From positions 1 to 19,012 of the forward strand of contig CAZOEL010000107.1 of the NCBI GenBank assembly GCA_964578835.1: a stretch of DNA of 19,012 nt. Reading direction: 5' to 3'. The notes beneath the pieces were generated by a model. It saw only the letters and a program-made list of their open reading frames with translations, did no database searches and was not told the DNA's origin. The translations under genes were made by a program, and so were the position numbers. Source of the stretch: CAZOEL01 sp964578835. Its GTDB lineage: Bacteria > Desulfobacterota > Syntrophobacteria > Syntrophobacterales > Syntrophobacteraceae. This document shows positions 1 to 6,995 of this stretch, one piece after another. The number at the start of each line of letters is the position of its first letter. Position 1 is the stretch's first letter.

Positions 1-123
1 CGAGGAAGCCCACAGAACGCCTCCGGACAGACGAATTGTTTTGACTCCGGATTTCGAGGACGAGCCGGAACCGAAATCCTGTCGGTAAATCGCCCGCTTG
101 AAAAGGAAGAGATCGTCATATGA
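1..123 (+). other. 3' end of an unidentified upstream gene, reading frame unresolved
   Basis: Two + strand frames are open from the left edge. One (from base 2) ends with TAA at 86-88 and reads as an acidic tail ending EDEPEPKSCR. The other (from base 1) stays open to a TGA at 121-123, which would overlap the gldA ATG in an ATGA arrangement, and ends NRPLEKEEIVI. Either could be the C-terminus of a gene co-transcribed with gldA. Only 28 to 40 residues are visible and I recognise neither. The third frame is closed by a TGA near base 42. Confidence 0.3.
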
Positions 124-1253
124 TCAGCGTATTTTCATCGCCCGCTCGCTACACGCAGGGCCTGAACGCAACGCAGAAGCTAGGCGAAGAGCTGGCTCTT
201 TTGGGCCTCGAAGGACCGGCTCTCATCGTTGCCGGCGGCTCGGCGCTCGCTCAGCTTTTCGATACGTGGAATCAGACGCTGGGAGAAGCGAAGTGCAGCT
301 ACAACGTTCACCGCTTCGGAGGCGAATGCTCTTTAGCGGAGATACTGCGCATCAGGCGCGCGGCTGAAGCTCTTGCGGCAAGAGTCATAATTGGAGCGGG
401 CGGCGGCAAGGTTCTCGATGCGGCGCGCGCAACTGCGGCAGAGCTTAGTCTTCCTTTTGTGAGCTGCCCGACTCTGGCGTCGACGGACGCGCCCTGCAGC
501 GCGGTATCCGTCGTATATACCGAATCGGGCGCAGTCGAAGAGGTGCGGATTTTGCCGCACAATCCCGTCCTGGTGCTGGTCGATACGCAAGTGATAGCCA
601 AGGCGCCTCCAAGATTATTGGCCTCGGGCATGGGCGATGCTCTTGCAACATGGTTCGAAGCTCGGGCCTGCGCAAAATCCGGAGCTTCAAACCTTCGGGG
701 CGGAAGCTCGACGCGCAGCGCCCTGGCGCTCGCAGAGCTGTGTTATAGAACTCTTCTCGAGGACGGATTGGAAGCCATGGAAGCCGCACGAGCGCAGGAA
801 GTCACCCCGGCTTTTGAGCGGATTGTCGAGGCGAATACACTGCTTTCAGGACTGGGCTTCGAATCGTCGGGGCTCGCTGCGGCGCATTCCATCCACAACG
901 GGCTCACGGTTGCACCGCACACCCGTTCTTTTTATCATGGCGAAAAAGTGGCCTTCGGAACGTTGGCGCAGCTTGCGCTCGAAGAGAGCCCCATGACGGA
1001 AATCGAGGAGGTGCTGAGCTTTTGCTCACAAATAGGACTTCCGGTCACTCTAGCCCAGATCGGCCTACCAGAGCTGTCCCCTGATATGTTGGAAGAAATC
1101 GCCCAACGCGCCACTCAGAAGGGCGAGTCCATCCACAACGAGCCCTTCGAGGCGACCTCCTCCCGAGTTGCTGAAGCCATTCTGACGGCGGACCGGCTTG
1201 GAAGATCATGGCTGGAGGGAAGGAAGGACGCAGGGCGCATGCCTGTCCACTGA
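120..1253 (+). CDS. gldA: Glycerol dehydrogenase, iron-containing alcohol dehydrogenase superfamily
   Basis: This 377-residue protein has the usual length and layout of GldA, the cytosolic NAD-dependent enzyme that oxidises glycerol to dihydroxyacetone. The N-terminal Rossmann-like half carries GAGGGK at 92-97 followed by D100, the NAD-binding loop of the family. A PTLASTDAPCSA block lies at 117-128. The expected metal ligands are present: D173 in GMGDALATWFEA, H256 in AAHSIHNGLT and H273 in HGEKVAFG. The start is supported by AGGAAGAG at 104-111, eight bases before the ATG. Downstream it converges on the FtsX-type permease gene with a 90-bp gap and no convincing terminator. The family also contains sn-glycerol-1-phosphate dehydrogenases and related polyol enzymes, so the exact substrate is inferred. 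The GldA assignment itself is strong. Confidence 0.9.
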   Translation: MISVFSSPARYTQGLNATQKLGEELALLGLEGPALIVAGGSALAQLFDTWNQTLGEAKCSYNVHRFGGECSLAEILRIRRAAEALAARVIIGAGGGKVLDAARATAAELSLPFVSCPTLASTDAPCSAVSVVYTESGAVEEVRILPHNPVLVLVDTQVIAKAPPRLLASGMGDALATWFEARACAKSGASNLRGGSSTRSALALAELCYRTLLEDGLEAMEAARAQEVTPAFERIVEANTLLSGLGFESSGLAAAHSIHNGLTVAPHTRSFYHGEKVAFGTLAQLALEESPMTEIEEVLSFCSQIGLPVTLAQIGLPELSPDMLEEIAQRATQKGESIHNEPFEATSSRVAEAILTADRLGRSWLEGRKDAGRMPVH

Positions 1254-1343
1254 ATCGCACAGAGAAGATGAGGCAAAGCTGTCTAAGCAAGGAGCACGCC
1301 ACTCACAGCGGCGATCGACAACGGATGTCCATTCAGCTGAGGC

Positions 1344-2477
1344 TCATCTTCTCATGACAGAATCCGGATCGACAGTAGCGATCTTCCAGAATGGAGCTAC
1401 GGTGACGAGGATGTATGGAAGCACAGTAAAGCAAAAGATAATAAACACATGGCTCAATCGAACGAACGGAGTGAGCTTGAGCTGAGGAAAAAGCACAGCC
1501 CATCCTTGAAGGAAAACCTTGAAAATTAAGGCAGATCCGAAAAAGACATGCAGATAGGCGAGGAGGATTCCAACCAGAAATGCTAAAAGCGAAACGATGG
1601 CGCCTTCCCAGAATTTCATGAGCATTATGTCGTATGTCTCCCAGCCCAGCGCTTTGAGAATGCCGACTTCCTTACTTTCCTCGACGCCCGATCCCATAGC
1701 CCTGTCGGACACCAATATAAAAAGCGCCAGCAAGGCCCCCGATATGACCATGCTGACCAGTCCTCCGCGCCAACCGAGGAACGCCTCGTAGGCGCCCAGG
1801 ATCTCATCCCTGACGATCGTCCGAGACTCGGGGAAGAGCCGGTTTATCGCCGCGGAGATCGTCGATCTCTTTTCAGGATCGCTCGCAGTAAGCGCTATAT
1901 CCGTGGCGTAATTCTGAGGGTAATCGAAGAGCCTCACGAAATCGGCTTCATTCATGAGGATTATATCGGAGCTCATGAGATCCAGCTCCTCGTTCATAAT
2001 CCCTTTGATCCTCAAAAAGATAAAAGAGCCATCCGGCGATTTAAAAGGCATGGTTTGGTTTTCATTGCCGATAATAAGCCTTGCAACGCCATTCCCTATG
2101 ATTGCCATCCCAGGGGTTGTGCTAAGATCTTCGCTCACCATCAGGGTGTAGTTCGCTCGATTCGTGGGATCATAATAGTATCCCCAGAGCCTGGGGCTCA
2201 CAGACTGAACGCCTTCGATTTTTTTCAACGTTTCCACACAATCGAGGGGTATCGGCTCATGTCTGCCCGCAACAAGCCTTTGCACGATGATCTCAGGCGA
2301 ATCCTGCAAAACGAAAAGGGTCTCCTCTTTTATTGCAGCCGCAAAAAACAAAGTGGAGGCGACGAAGAACACAAGCAGCGTATAGAACACGAAAACGGCG
2401 GTGTTCTTGACCTTCCTCCTCAGCAGTGAGGAAAGCGTGAATTCCATGATGTTCATTTGCTTATCGATGGTTTTCAT
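1344..2477 (-). CDS. FtsX-like ABC transporter permease, copy 1 (MacB/LolC-type)
   Basis: This 377-aa inner-membrane protein has the topology of type VII ABC permeases: one TM helix at about 26-48, a periplasmic domain at about 50-235, then three TM helices at about 238-257, 287-313 and 342-361. The FtsX signature lies between TM2 and TM3 (VEESKEVGILKALGWE, 265-280, then KFWEGA at 288-293). The C-terminus is DPDSVMRR. Family members (MacB, LolC/E, FtsX) couple ATP hydrolysis by a separate LolD/MacB-like ATPase to mechanical work in the envelope rather than moving solute through the membrane. No such ATPase is encoded nearby. Six bases separate it from the upstream small membrane-protein gene, so they form one operon. 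It is collinear over its whole length with the permease at 5140-6273. What it acts on is unknown. Confidence 0.88.
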   Translation of the reverse strand: MKTIDKQMNIMEFTLSSLLRRKVKNTAVFVFYTLLVFFVASTLFFAAAIKEETLFVLQDSPEIIVQRLVAGRHEPIPLDCVETLKKIEGVQSVSPRLWGYYYDPTNRANYTLMVSEDLSTTPGMAIIGNGVARLIIGNENQTMPFKSPDGSFIFLRIKGIMNEELDLMSSDIILMNEADFVRLFDYPQNYATDIALTASDPEKRSTISAAINRLFPESRTIVRDEILGAYEAFLGWRGGLVSMVISGALLALFILVSDRAMGSGVEESKEVGILKALGWETYDIMLMKFWEGAIVSLLAFLVGILLAYLHVFFGSALIFKVFLQGWAVLFPQLKLTPFVRLSHVFIIFCFTVLPYILVTVAPFWKIATVDPDSVMRR

Positions 2478-2483
2478 GGCGGC

Positions 2484-2792
2484 TCAATTCTGCGGACGAC
2501 GCTTCATGTGCGGCGGCGCATTCATGAAGGAAGCTGATGGGAAATGATCGAGAGAGAGAGGGTAATCCTGAAACGGGGTGGCGTAATCGGCCATGCTGGG
2601 ATGCCGCGCATACCGGGCGTCCGTGAAGAGGCAAATATCCGTAAGAGACAGATGCCGAACCATTTCTCTTTTTTGCTGAAGAAGCGCCCTATCCATATCC
2701 TGCCGGATGGAGGCATGAAAGAGCATTACACCCACCAGCATCATGAGAACCGCAATTGAAAGCAGGAATACGCGCGATTTTTGTCTCAACAT
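2484..2792 (-). CDS. Small membrane-anchored protein of unknown function
   Basis: I chose the ATG at 2792 (102 aa) because GAGG sits eight bases upstream; a TTG at 2813 would add seven residues. The protein starts MLRQKSRVF, followed by one hydrophobic helix at about 7-27. The rest is presumably a short periplasmic or extracytoplasmic segment. After a basic, Gln-rich stretch (LLQQKREMVRHL) it contains a block that looks selected: TDARYARHPSMADYATPFQD, then PLSLDHFP and a Pro/His/Lys-rich end. I do not recognise the family with certainty. Its position, six bases before an FtsX-like permease and downstream of the kelch gene, suggests it is a subunit or partner of that permease. It is probably real because start, spacing and hydrophobicity all agree. 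Confidence 0.7.
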   Translation of the reverse strand: MLRQKSRVFLLSIAVLMMLVGVMLFHASIRQDMDRALLQQKREMVRHLSLTDICLFTDARYARHPSMADYATPFQDYPLSLDHFPSASFMNAPPHMKRRPQN

Positions 2793-2870
2793 AGATTCAG
2801 CCTCATTCTGCAATCACACAAAGCATTCGTCCAAAGCCCGGCGCCTGTTTGGCCTCGATCTTTCCTTAAC

Positions 2871-4928
2871 TCAATTCCAAATCTCTGCTACCGGATCGAA
2901 TATCTCGCAGCTTTTGAGATAATTGCCCTCTTTCGGATTGAAGCCTCCGGTAATGAGCACACGGCCATCGGAAAGAAGCGCCGCGGCGTGTAGAGATCGA
3001 GCTCGAGCCAGGGACGACTGCAGCTCTTTCCAGGCGCCTACGGCGGGATCATACATCTCAGAACTGGAGAGATAGCGGCCGGTGGAATCAAATCCGCCCG
3101 TCGCCAGCACTCGTCCGCCCGGCAAAGCGGTCGCGGTGTGATCCTTGCGTGGAATGGCGAGCGGAGCGAAGCGGCTCCTGGCGCGGGTAGCAAAGTCAAA
3201 TACATTACAATTATTGAGATAACCAAAACCTGCAAGAAATCCGCCGGTCGTAAGGAATTTTCCACCGGGCAAGAGCGTTGTCGCGCGGGAAAAGCATAAG
3301 ACATTCAGATCCCCGGCATCGTTCCATGTGCGATTCGAAGGATCGTATATTTCAGCATCCAACAGCCATTCACCCTTGGAGCTCTCCCCGCCGGCAACGA
3401 GCACTCTTCCATCGGGAAGCAGAGCAGCCGCGTGCCGGCAACGGGCCGTTTTCATCGGCCAAGTGGAATACCATGCGCTTATGGCCGGATCATAAATCTC
3501 ACAACTATTAAGGACTCCCAACGAACTGCGACCCCCCGTCGCCAAGATCTTCCCATCAGGCAGGAGCGTTGCGGTATGGGCGCTTCGACCCGCGTTGAAC
3601 CCTGCCGTATCGGTCCAGAGAGACAGAGCGGGATCATAGATTTCTGCGCTCGACAGGAATACGGCGCCTGAAGAATTGAAGCCTCCCGCCACAAGGATTC
3701 GACCGTCGGGCAAGACGGTCGCCGTATGGTCGCAGCGATCCGCCTTCATATCCCCGGCGCTTATTGCAAGCGATCTTTGAGGAAAGTAGAGCTCAGCTGG
3801 GATCGGAGCGCTCTTGAAGCCTTCTGCGCCATGGCCGTCTCCCCCCGCCGCCAGTACTCTGCCATCCGGAAGCAGCGTCGCCGTGTGCTCTTGACGCGCT
3901 TCATTCAGAGTCCAGGCGTAGCTCCATCCGCGCGTGACCGGATCGTAGATCTCACAACTGGGAACACTGCCCGTTAGCGGATTGAACCCTCCAGCCACGA
4001 GAACCTTGCCATCCGGAAGAAGCGTCGCGGTGTGCAGAGAACGGCCGACTTTCATATCCTTCGGACTGCTCCAGCGCCTGAGGGCCGGATCGTATACCTC
4101 ACAACTGGAGAGCGCTTCGCTCTTCTGTCCATCGGTGGAGCTAAATCCCCCTGCGGCCAGAACCCGCCCCAAGGGCAAAAGCGTTATCGTATGAGAGTAT
4201 CGGGAAACCGACAAATCCATCGCCGCGCTCCAGACTCCGGTAGCAGGATCGAACAATTCGCAGCTTTTAAGGGCGCTCCCGACTGCTTTGACGCCGCCCG
4301 TCACAAGGACCTTGCCATCCGGAAGCAGCGCTGCGGCATGAGAGGCGCGCTCATTCAAAAGCCCTCCGGTTTCGGTCCACACGCCGGTTCCCGGATCGTA
4401 TATTTCGCTACTCTTCAAACAACCCGAGTCTGCGCCAAAGCCGCCCGCAACGAGCACCCTCCCGTCAGCCAACATCGTCGCAGCGTGATCCCGGCGCGCG
4501 CGCTGCATAGGCGCTGCATCCCCATAGCTGCGGCTCAGCGGATCATAGATCTCCGAACTGGAGAGAACGCCTTCCTTCACACTATTGAAGCCTCCGACAA
4601 TGAGCACTTTGCCGCCCGGCAGCATGGTCTCCGTATGAGAGATGCGTCCGGTCTTCAATTTCCCGGCATGGGTCCAGACAGCCGTCGCGGGATCATAGGT
4701 TATGGAATCTTCGATGAAGCCATCCTCTCGGTTATATCCGCCCGCCACAAGCACTTCTCCGCCAAGAAGCCGCGTAGCAGTATGGGCAAAACGGCTCGGT
4801 CGCATCTCTTCGGAGAGAGTCCATCTGTTCGTGAACGCATGAAGCAGCGCCGGCGATGATACGCCCAAGATACATACCCCCAGAAGCATAAAAGCCAGGT
4901 TAGCCGCTCGATTAATCGAAGAGCCCAT
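2871..4928 (-). CDS. Exported kelch-repeat (beta-propeller) protein with 13 repeats
   Basis: From the ATG at 4928 the protein is 685 aa. It starts MGSSINRAANLAF followed by a hydrophobic core and ALLHA, a signal peptide ending near residue 31. The remainder is a chain of kelch units of about 47-52 residues. I count 13 copies of the strand motif of type DGKVLVAGG, most followed by SCEIYDP and a W and preceded by RxxHTATLLP. Thirteen blades fit two propellers (for example 7+6 or 6+7), a galactose-oxidase-like fold used mainly for binding proteins or glycans. I see no additional catalytic or anchoring domain and no C-terminal sorting signal. The frame is open further upstream to 5069, but that stretch runs through a palindrome and has no signal-peptide logic. 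The ribosome binding site at 4928 is weak. It lies between two paralogous FtsX-like permeases. Confidence 0.88.
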   Translation of the reverse strand: MGSSINRAANLAFMLLGVCILGVSSPALLHAFTNRWTLSEEMRPSRFAHTATRLLGGEVLVAGGYNREDGFIEDSITYDPATAVWTHAGKLKTGRISHTETMLPGGKVLIVGGFNSVKEGVLSSSEIYDPLSRSYGDAAPMQRARRDHAATMLADGRVLVAGGFGADSGCLKSSEIYDPGTGVWTETGGLLNERASHAAALLPDGKVLVTGGVKAVGSALKSCELFDPATGVWSAAMDLSVSRYSHTITLLPLGRVLAAGGFSSTDGQKSEALSSCEVYDPALRRWSSPKDMKVGRSLHTATLLPDGKVLVAGGFNPLTGSVPSCEIYDPVTRGWSYAWTLNEARQEHTATLLPDGRVLAAGGDGHGAEGFKSAPIPAELYFPQRSLAISAGDMKADRCDHTATVLPDGRILVAGGFNSSGAVFLSSAEIYDPALSLWTDTAGFNAGRSAHTATLLPDGKILATGGRSSLGVLNSCEIYDPAISAWYSTWPMKTARCRHAAALLPDGRVLVAGGESSKGEWLLDAEIYDPSNRTWNDAGDLNVLCFSRATTLLPGGKFLTTGGFLAGFGYLNNCNVFDFATRARSRFAPLAIPRKDHTATALPGGRVLATGGFDSTGRYLSSSEMYDPAVGAWKELQSSLARARSLHAAALLSDGRVLITGGFNPKEGNYLKSCEIFDPVAEIWN

Positions 4929-4965
4929 GGAATCGCGTCTTTCTGTTGAAATGATTACAAAGTCT

Positions 4966-5088
4966 TTGTTGCCGCGCATAAGGGTCGGGGTGTCCCGGTC
5001 GCCCTGAGGTATCGAAGGGCGAACATCCCCGATCATGCTTCGATACCTCAGCACGACCGGGTGGCCCAACCCTTATGCGCGCCAACAA
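4966..5088. repeat. Large imperfect palindrome (REP/MITE-like inverted repeat)
   Basis: Arms at 4966-5017 and 5038-5088 are reverse complements with only a few mismatches and one gap, around a 20-base centre. The innermost 14 bases (CTGAGGTATCGAAG against CTTCGATACCTCAG) and the outer GCGCATAAGGGT block match perfectly or nearly so. Weaker complementarity continues to about 4957 and 5096. It lies in the 211-bp gap between the first permease gene and the kelch gene and contains no gene of its own. The inner motif resembles widespread bacterial dispersed palindromes of the type CTGAG-n-TCGAAG, so a mobile or REP-like repeat is likely. In RNA it would fold into a very stable stem that could limit read-through or protect upstream mRNA. 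Confidence 0.8.
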
Positions 5089-5139
5089 GTCTTTTGGTCC
5101 GACAACCGGAAAAAAAATATATTTTTCGATCCACGAGCA

Positions 5140-6273
5140 TTAAGATCTCATGACGGAATCGGGGTCTATGGTTGCGGCTCTCCATGAGGGAGCGAGCGTC
5201 GCGACGGTATAGGGAATGACCGTAAGAAAGAAAAGAGTTGCGACCTGATAGGCATCGACATATGGACGCACTTTCAAAGCCGGATAGAGCTCCGTCCACC
5301 CTTTGAGAACATGCTCGAAAAAGGTCCACGGGACAAAGAATATCTGTCCATAGGCCAAAAGAACGCCAAGGAAAAAAGAGGAGAGGGATACCGCCGCGCC
5401 TTCCCAAAATTTCATGAGCAACACATCCGAGGTTTCCCACCCTACGGCCTTCAATATTCCAATCTCCGTTCTCTCTTCCACGCTCAACCCTGTCGCCTTG
5501 TCCCACGCCAGCAGGATGAAAGCAAAGACTGCTCCCGAGAGGACCACGATGAGCATCCCTCCTCGCCAGGCAAAAACCGAGTGATAAGTTCTCAGGATTT
5601 CATCTTTCAAAATAGGTCGGGTGTCTGCGAAAAGCTCCGTGATCTTGGCAGCGATGGTGGCGAGCTCCTTTGTGTTCCTGATCTTCAGGACGAGGTCTGT
5701 AGCATGCCCCTCGGGAATGGAAAACAGCTTGCGAAAATCCTCTTCCGACACCAGGATCAAGCTGGAGCTCACCAACGCAGATTCGGATGGTAAAACGTTT
5801 TTGATCTTCAAAGTCAGACCGGATCCTTCTCGAGTATTGAAAGAAATCTCTCCCTCGGATTTTCCGGCTAGGCTCCTTGCCACACCACGTCCGACAGTGA
5901 TTTCACCCGGGCTGTCGTTGACTGACTCATCGACTACGATAGTGTAGTTTGCGCCGTTGGTTGGAGAGTTGTAAATTCCCCAAAGCCTCTGTTTTACTGA
6001 TTGTACGCCTCTAATTCGCTTGATTTCACCCATATAGCTTACCGGAATGAGCTCATGCCTGCCCGCCTTCAGTCTCTGAACCATCATTTCCGGAGCTTCG
6101 TCCAACACTGAAGAAGCTTCCTGCTTGATGGAGCTGGTAAAAAACATCACCGAGCCCAGCAAGAAAATGATCGAGGCATAGACAACGATCAGCATCAGGT
6201 TCTTTCGTCTCCTCCGCAGGAGGGAAGCCAGAGTGAAGGCAATCACTCTTCTCTGTTTTTCGATCAACGGCAT
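5140..6273 (-). CDS. FtsX-like ABC transporter permease, copy 2 (MacB/LolC-type)
   Basis: The ATG at 6273 has GAGGGG seven to eight bases upstream and gives 377 aa, exactly the length of the permease at 1344-2477. An in-frame start at 6312 would add 13 residues absent from the paralogue. Topology: TM1 about 26-48, periplasmic domain to about 235, TM2 about 238-257, TM3 about 287-312, TM4 about 342-361. The FtsX signature is VEERTEIGILKAVGWE (265-280) followed by KFWEGA, and the C-terminus is DPDSVMRS. Conserved blocks shared with the paralogue include PE-VQRL-AGRHE-IP at 61-77 and RLWG with PTN-ANYT at 96-111, both in the periplasmic domain. It is the first gene of the minus-strand block, with a divergent AT-rich intergenic region upstream. 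The ATPase partner is not in the window. Confidence 0.88.
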   Translation of the reverse strand: MPLIEKQRRVIAFTLASLLRRRRKNLMLIVVYASIIFLLGSVMFFTSSIKQEASSVLDEAPEMMVQRLKAGRHELIPVSYMGEIKRIRGVQSVKQRLWGIYNSPTNGANYTIVVDESVNDSPGEITVGRGVARSLAGKSEGEISFNTREGSGLTLKIKNVLPSESALVSSSLILVSEEDFRKLFSIPEGHATDLVLKIRNTKELATIAAKITELFADTRPILKDEILRTYHSVFAWRGGMLIVVLSGAVFAFILLAWDKATGLSVEERTEIGILKAVGWETSDVLLMKFWEGAAVSLSSFFLGVLLAYGQIFFVPWTFFEHVLKGWTELYPALKVRPYVDAYQVATLFFLTVIPYTVATLAPSWRAATIDPDSVMRS

Positions 6274-6521
6274 GGGGGCGCCCCTCATATGACCGCAGCA
6301 AAATGTGGCCATCCAGTTAGCACTGCCTCTAACATCGTAGGTAAAGATTCAATACAGCTAACATAAACTATTCAAAATGACTAAGGAACAAAATGGGGTG
6401 TATCAAGTATTTGATGGCTGAGCAGGGCAGTATTTTAAAGTTCAAATCCAAGTCGCTATCATGAATGAACATACTATTAAAGTCGGTGAGGCTTTGGTCC
6501 GAATAATATTCAACCAACATT

Positions 6522-6550
6522 TTGAGTGAAAACATGTTTTGGCGTTTTAT
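6522..6550 (+). promoter_or_regulatory. Candidate sigma-70-type promoter with internal palindrome
   Basis: TTGAGT at 6522-6527 and TTTTAT at 6545-6550 are separated by 17 bases, matching the -35/-10 pattern loosely (four of six in the -10). The spacer contains the perfect 12-bp palindrome AAAACATGTTTT at 6529-6540, a plausible operator position. It would drive the exported-protein gene starting at 6648. The evidence is pattern only. Confidence 0.3.
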
Positions 6551-6555
6551 CGAGC

Positions 6556-6587
6556 GATTTCCGATTCCCACGACTTAATCGGAAATC
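6556..6587 (+). promoter_or_regulatory. Perfect 11-bp inverted repeat in the leader of the 6648 gene
   Basis: GATTTCCGATT at 6556-6566 and AATCGGAAATC at 6577-6587 are exact reverse complements with a 10-base spacer. This may be an operator for a dimeric regulator or a leader-RNA hairpin. There is no U-tract directly after it, so it is not an obvious terminator. Confidence 0.6.
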
Positions 6588-6592
6588 CAGCG

Positions 6593-6613
6593 GATGTTTA
6601 GTGGGTAAACATC
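6593..6613 (+). promoter_or_regulatory. Second leader hairpin/operator upstream of the 6648 gene
   Basis: GATGTTTA (6593-6600) and TAAACATC (6606-6613) form a perfect 8-bp stem with loop GTGGG. It ends 18 bases before the ribosome binding site AAGAGGAGGG at 6632-6641 and directly follows the 6556-6587 dyad. A hairpin this close to the binding site could act on translation or mRNA stability. Confidence 0.5.
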
Positions 6614-6647
6614 TATGGCATCAATGCGCTTAAGAGGAGGGAATAAG

Positions 6648-6995
6648 TTGAAAATGAACAATTTGAGAAGACTGGCTTTTGCATTGCCCATGTGCGCTAT
6701 GGCCTTTGGATTTACTGTAAACTGCGCCTTGGCCGCTGAAGAGTACTCGTTCAAAATCCACAATACGACAAAGACTACCATTACAAAGATCCTGGTATCC
6801 GAGGACAAGAAGGAATGGGGCGAATTTGATGTTGGAAAGGGTATCAAGGCGGGAGAAAAAGCAACCCTGGTATGGGACCAAAGCACTAATAGCGAAGAGT
6901 GTAAGCAATGGGTAAAGGCCCTTTTTTCAGATAAAAGCGAATCGGAGCCTGCAAAGTTCGACTTCTGCGAAAGCGATTTGGAGCTTGAATTCTAG
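6648..6995 (+). CDS. Small exported protein of unknown function
   Basis: A strong ribosome binding site (AAGAGGAGGG, 6632-6641) is spaced six bases from a TTG at 6648 and twelve from an ATG at 6654. I take the TTG (115 aa) on spacing, but the ATG (113 aa) is possible. Either gives a signal peptide, MKMNNLRRLAF plus a hydrophobic stretch ending NCALA, cleaved near residue 29. The mature part of about 86 aa is a single small beta-rich-looking domain starting AEEYSFKIHNTTKTTITKIL. It has FDVGKGI and WDQSTNSEECKQW in the middle and ends FDFCESDLELEF. Two cysteines in the mature part could form a disulfide in the periplasm. I do not recognise a named family and assign no function. The gene stands alone between AT-rich intergenic regions. 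Confidence 0.8.
   Translation: MKMNNLRRLAFALPMCAMAFGFTVNCALAAEEYSFKIHNTTKTTITKILVSEDKKEWGEFDVGKGIKAGEKATLVWDQSTNSEECKQWVKALFSDKSESEPAKFDFCESDLELEF

Noticed and set aside
1262..1355. Distant inverted repeat (GAGAAGATGAG with CTCATCTTCTC) between gldA and permease copy 1 as a terminator
   Set aside because: The arms are about 70 bases apart and one lies over the permease stop; no U-run and no compact stem.
4032..4859. Long + strand open frame opposite the kelch gene
   Set aside because: It is antisense to 13 regular kelch repeats; its product is low-complexity Arg/His/Pro-rich sequence explained by the codon use of the real gene.
2871..4928. Regularly spaced repeats that could suggest a CRISPR-like array
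   Set aside because: The repeats are about 150 bp, degenerate, in frame and encode kelch blades.
4929..5069. N-terminal extension of the kelch protein by 47 residues
   Set aside because: It runs through the large palindrome, would place the clear signal peptide in the interior, and has no ribosome binding site of note.
6368..6571. 67-codon minus-strand open frame upstream of permease copy 2
   Set aside because: There is no convincing ribosome binding site, the region is AT-rich, and it overlaps the palindromes that control the divergent gene.
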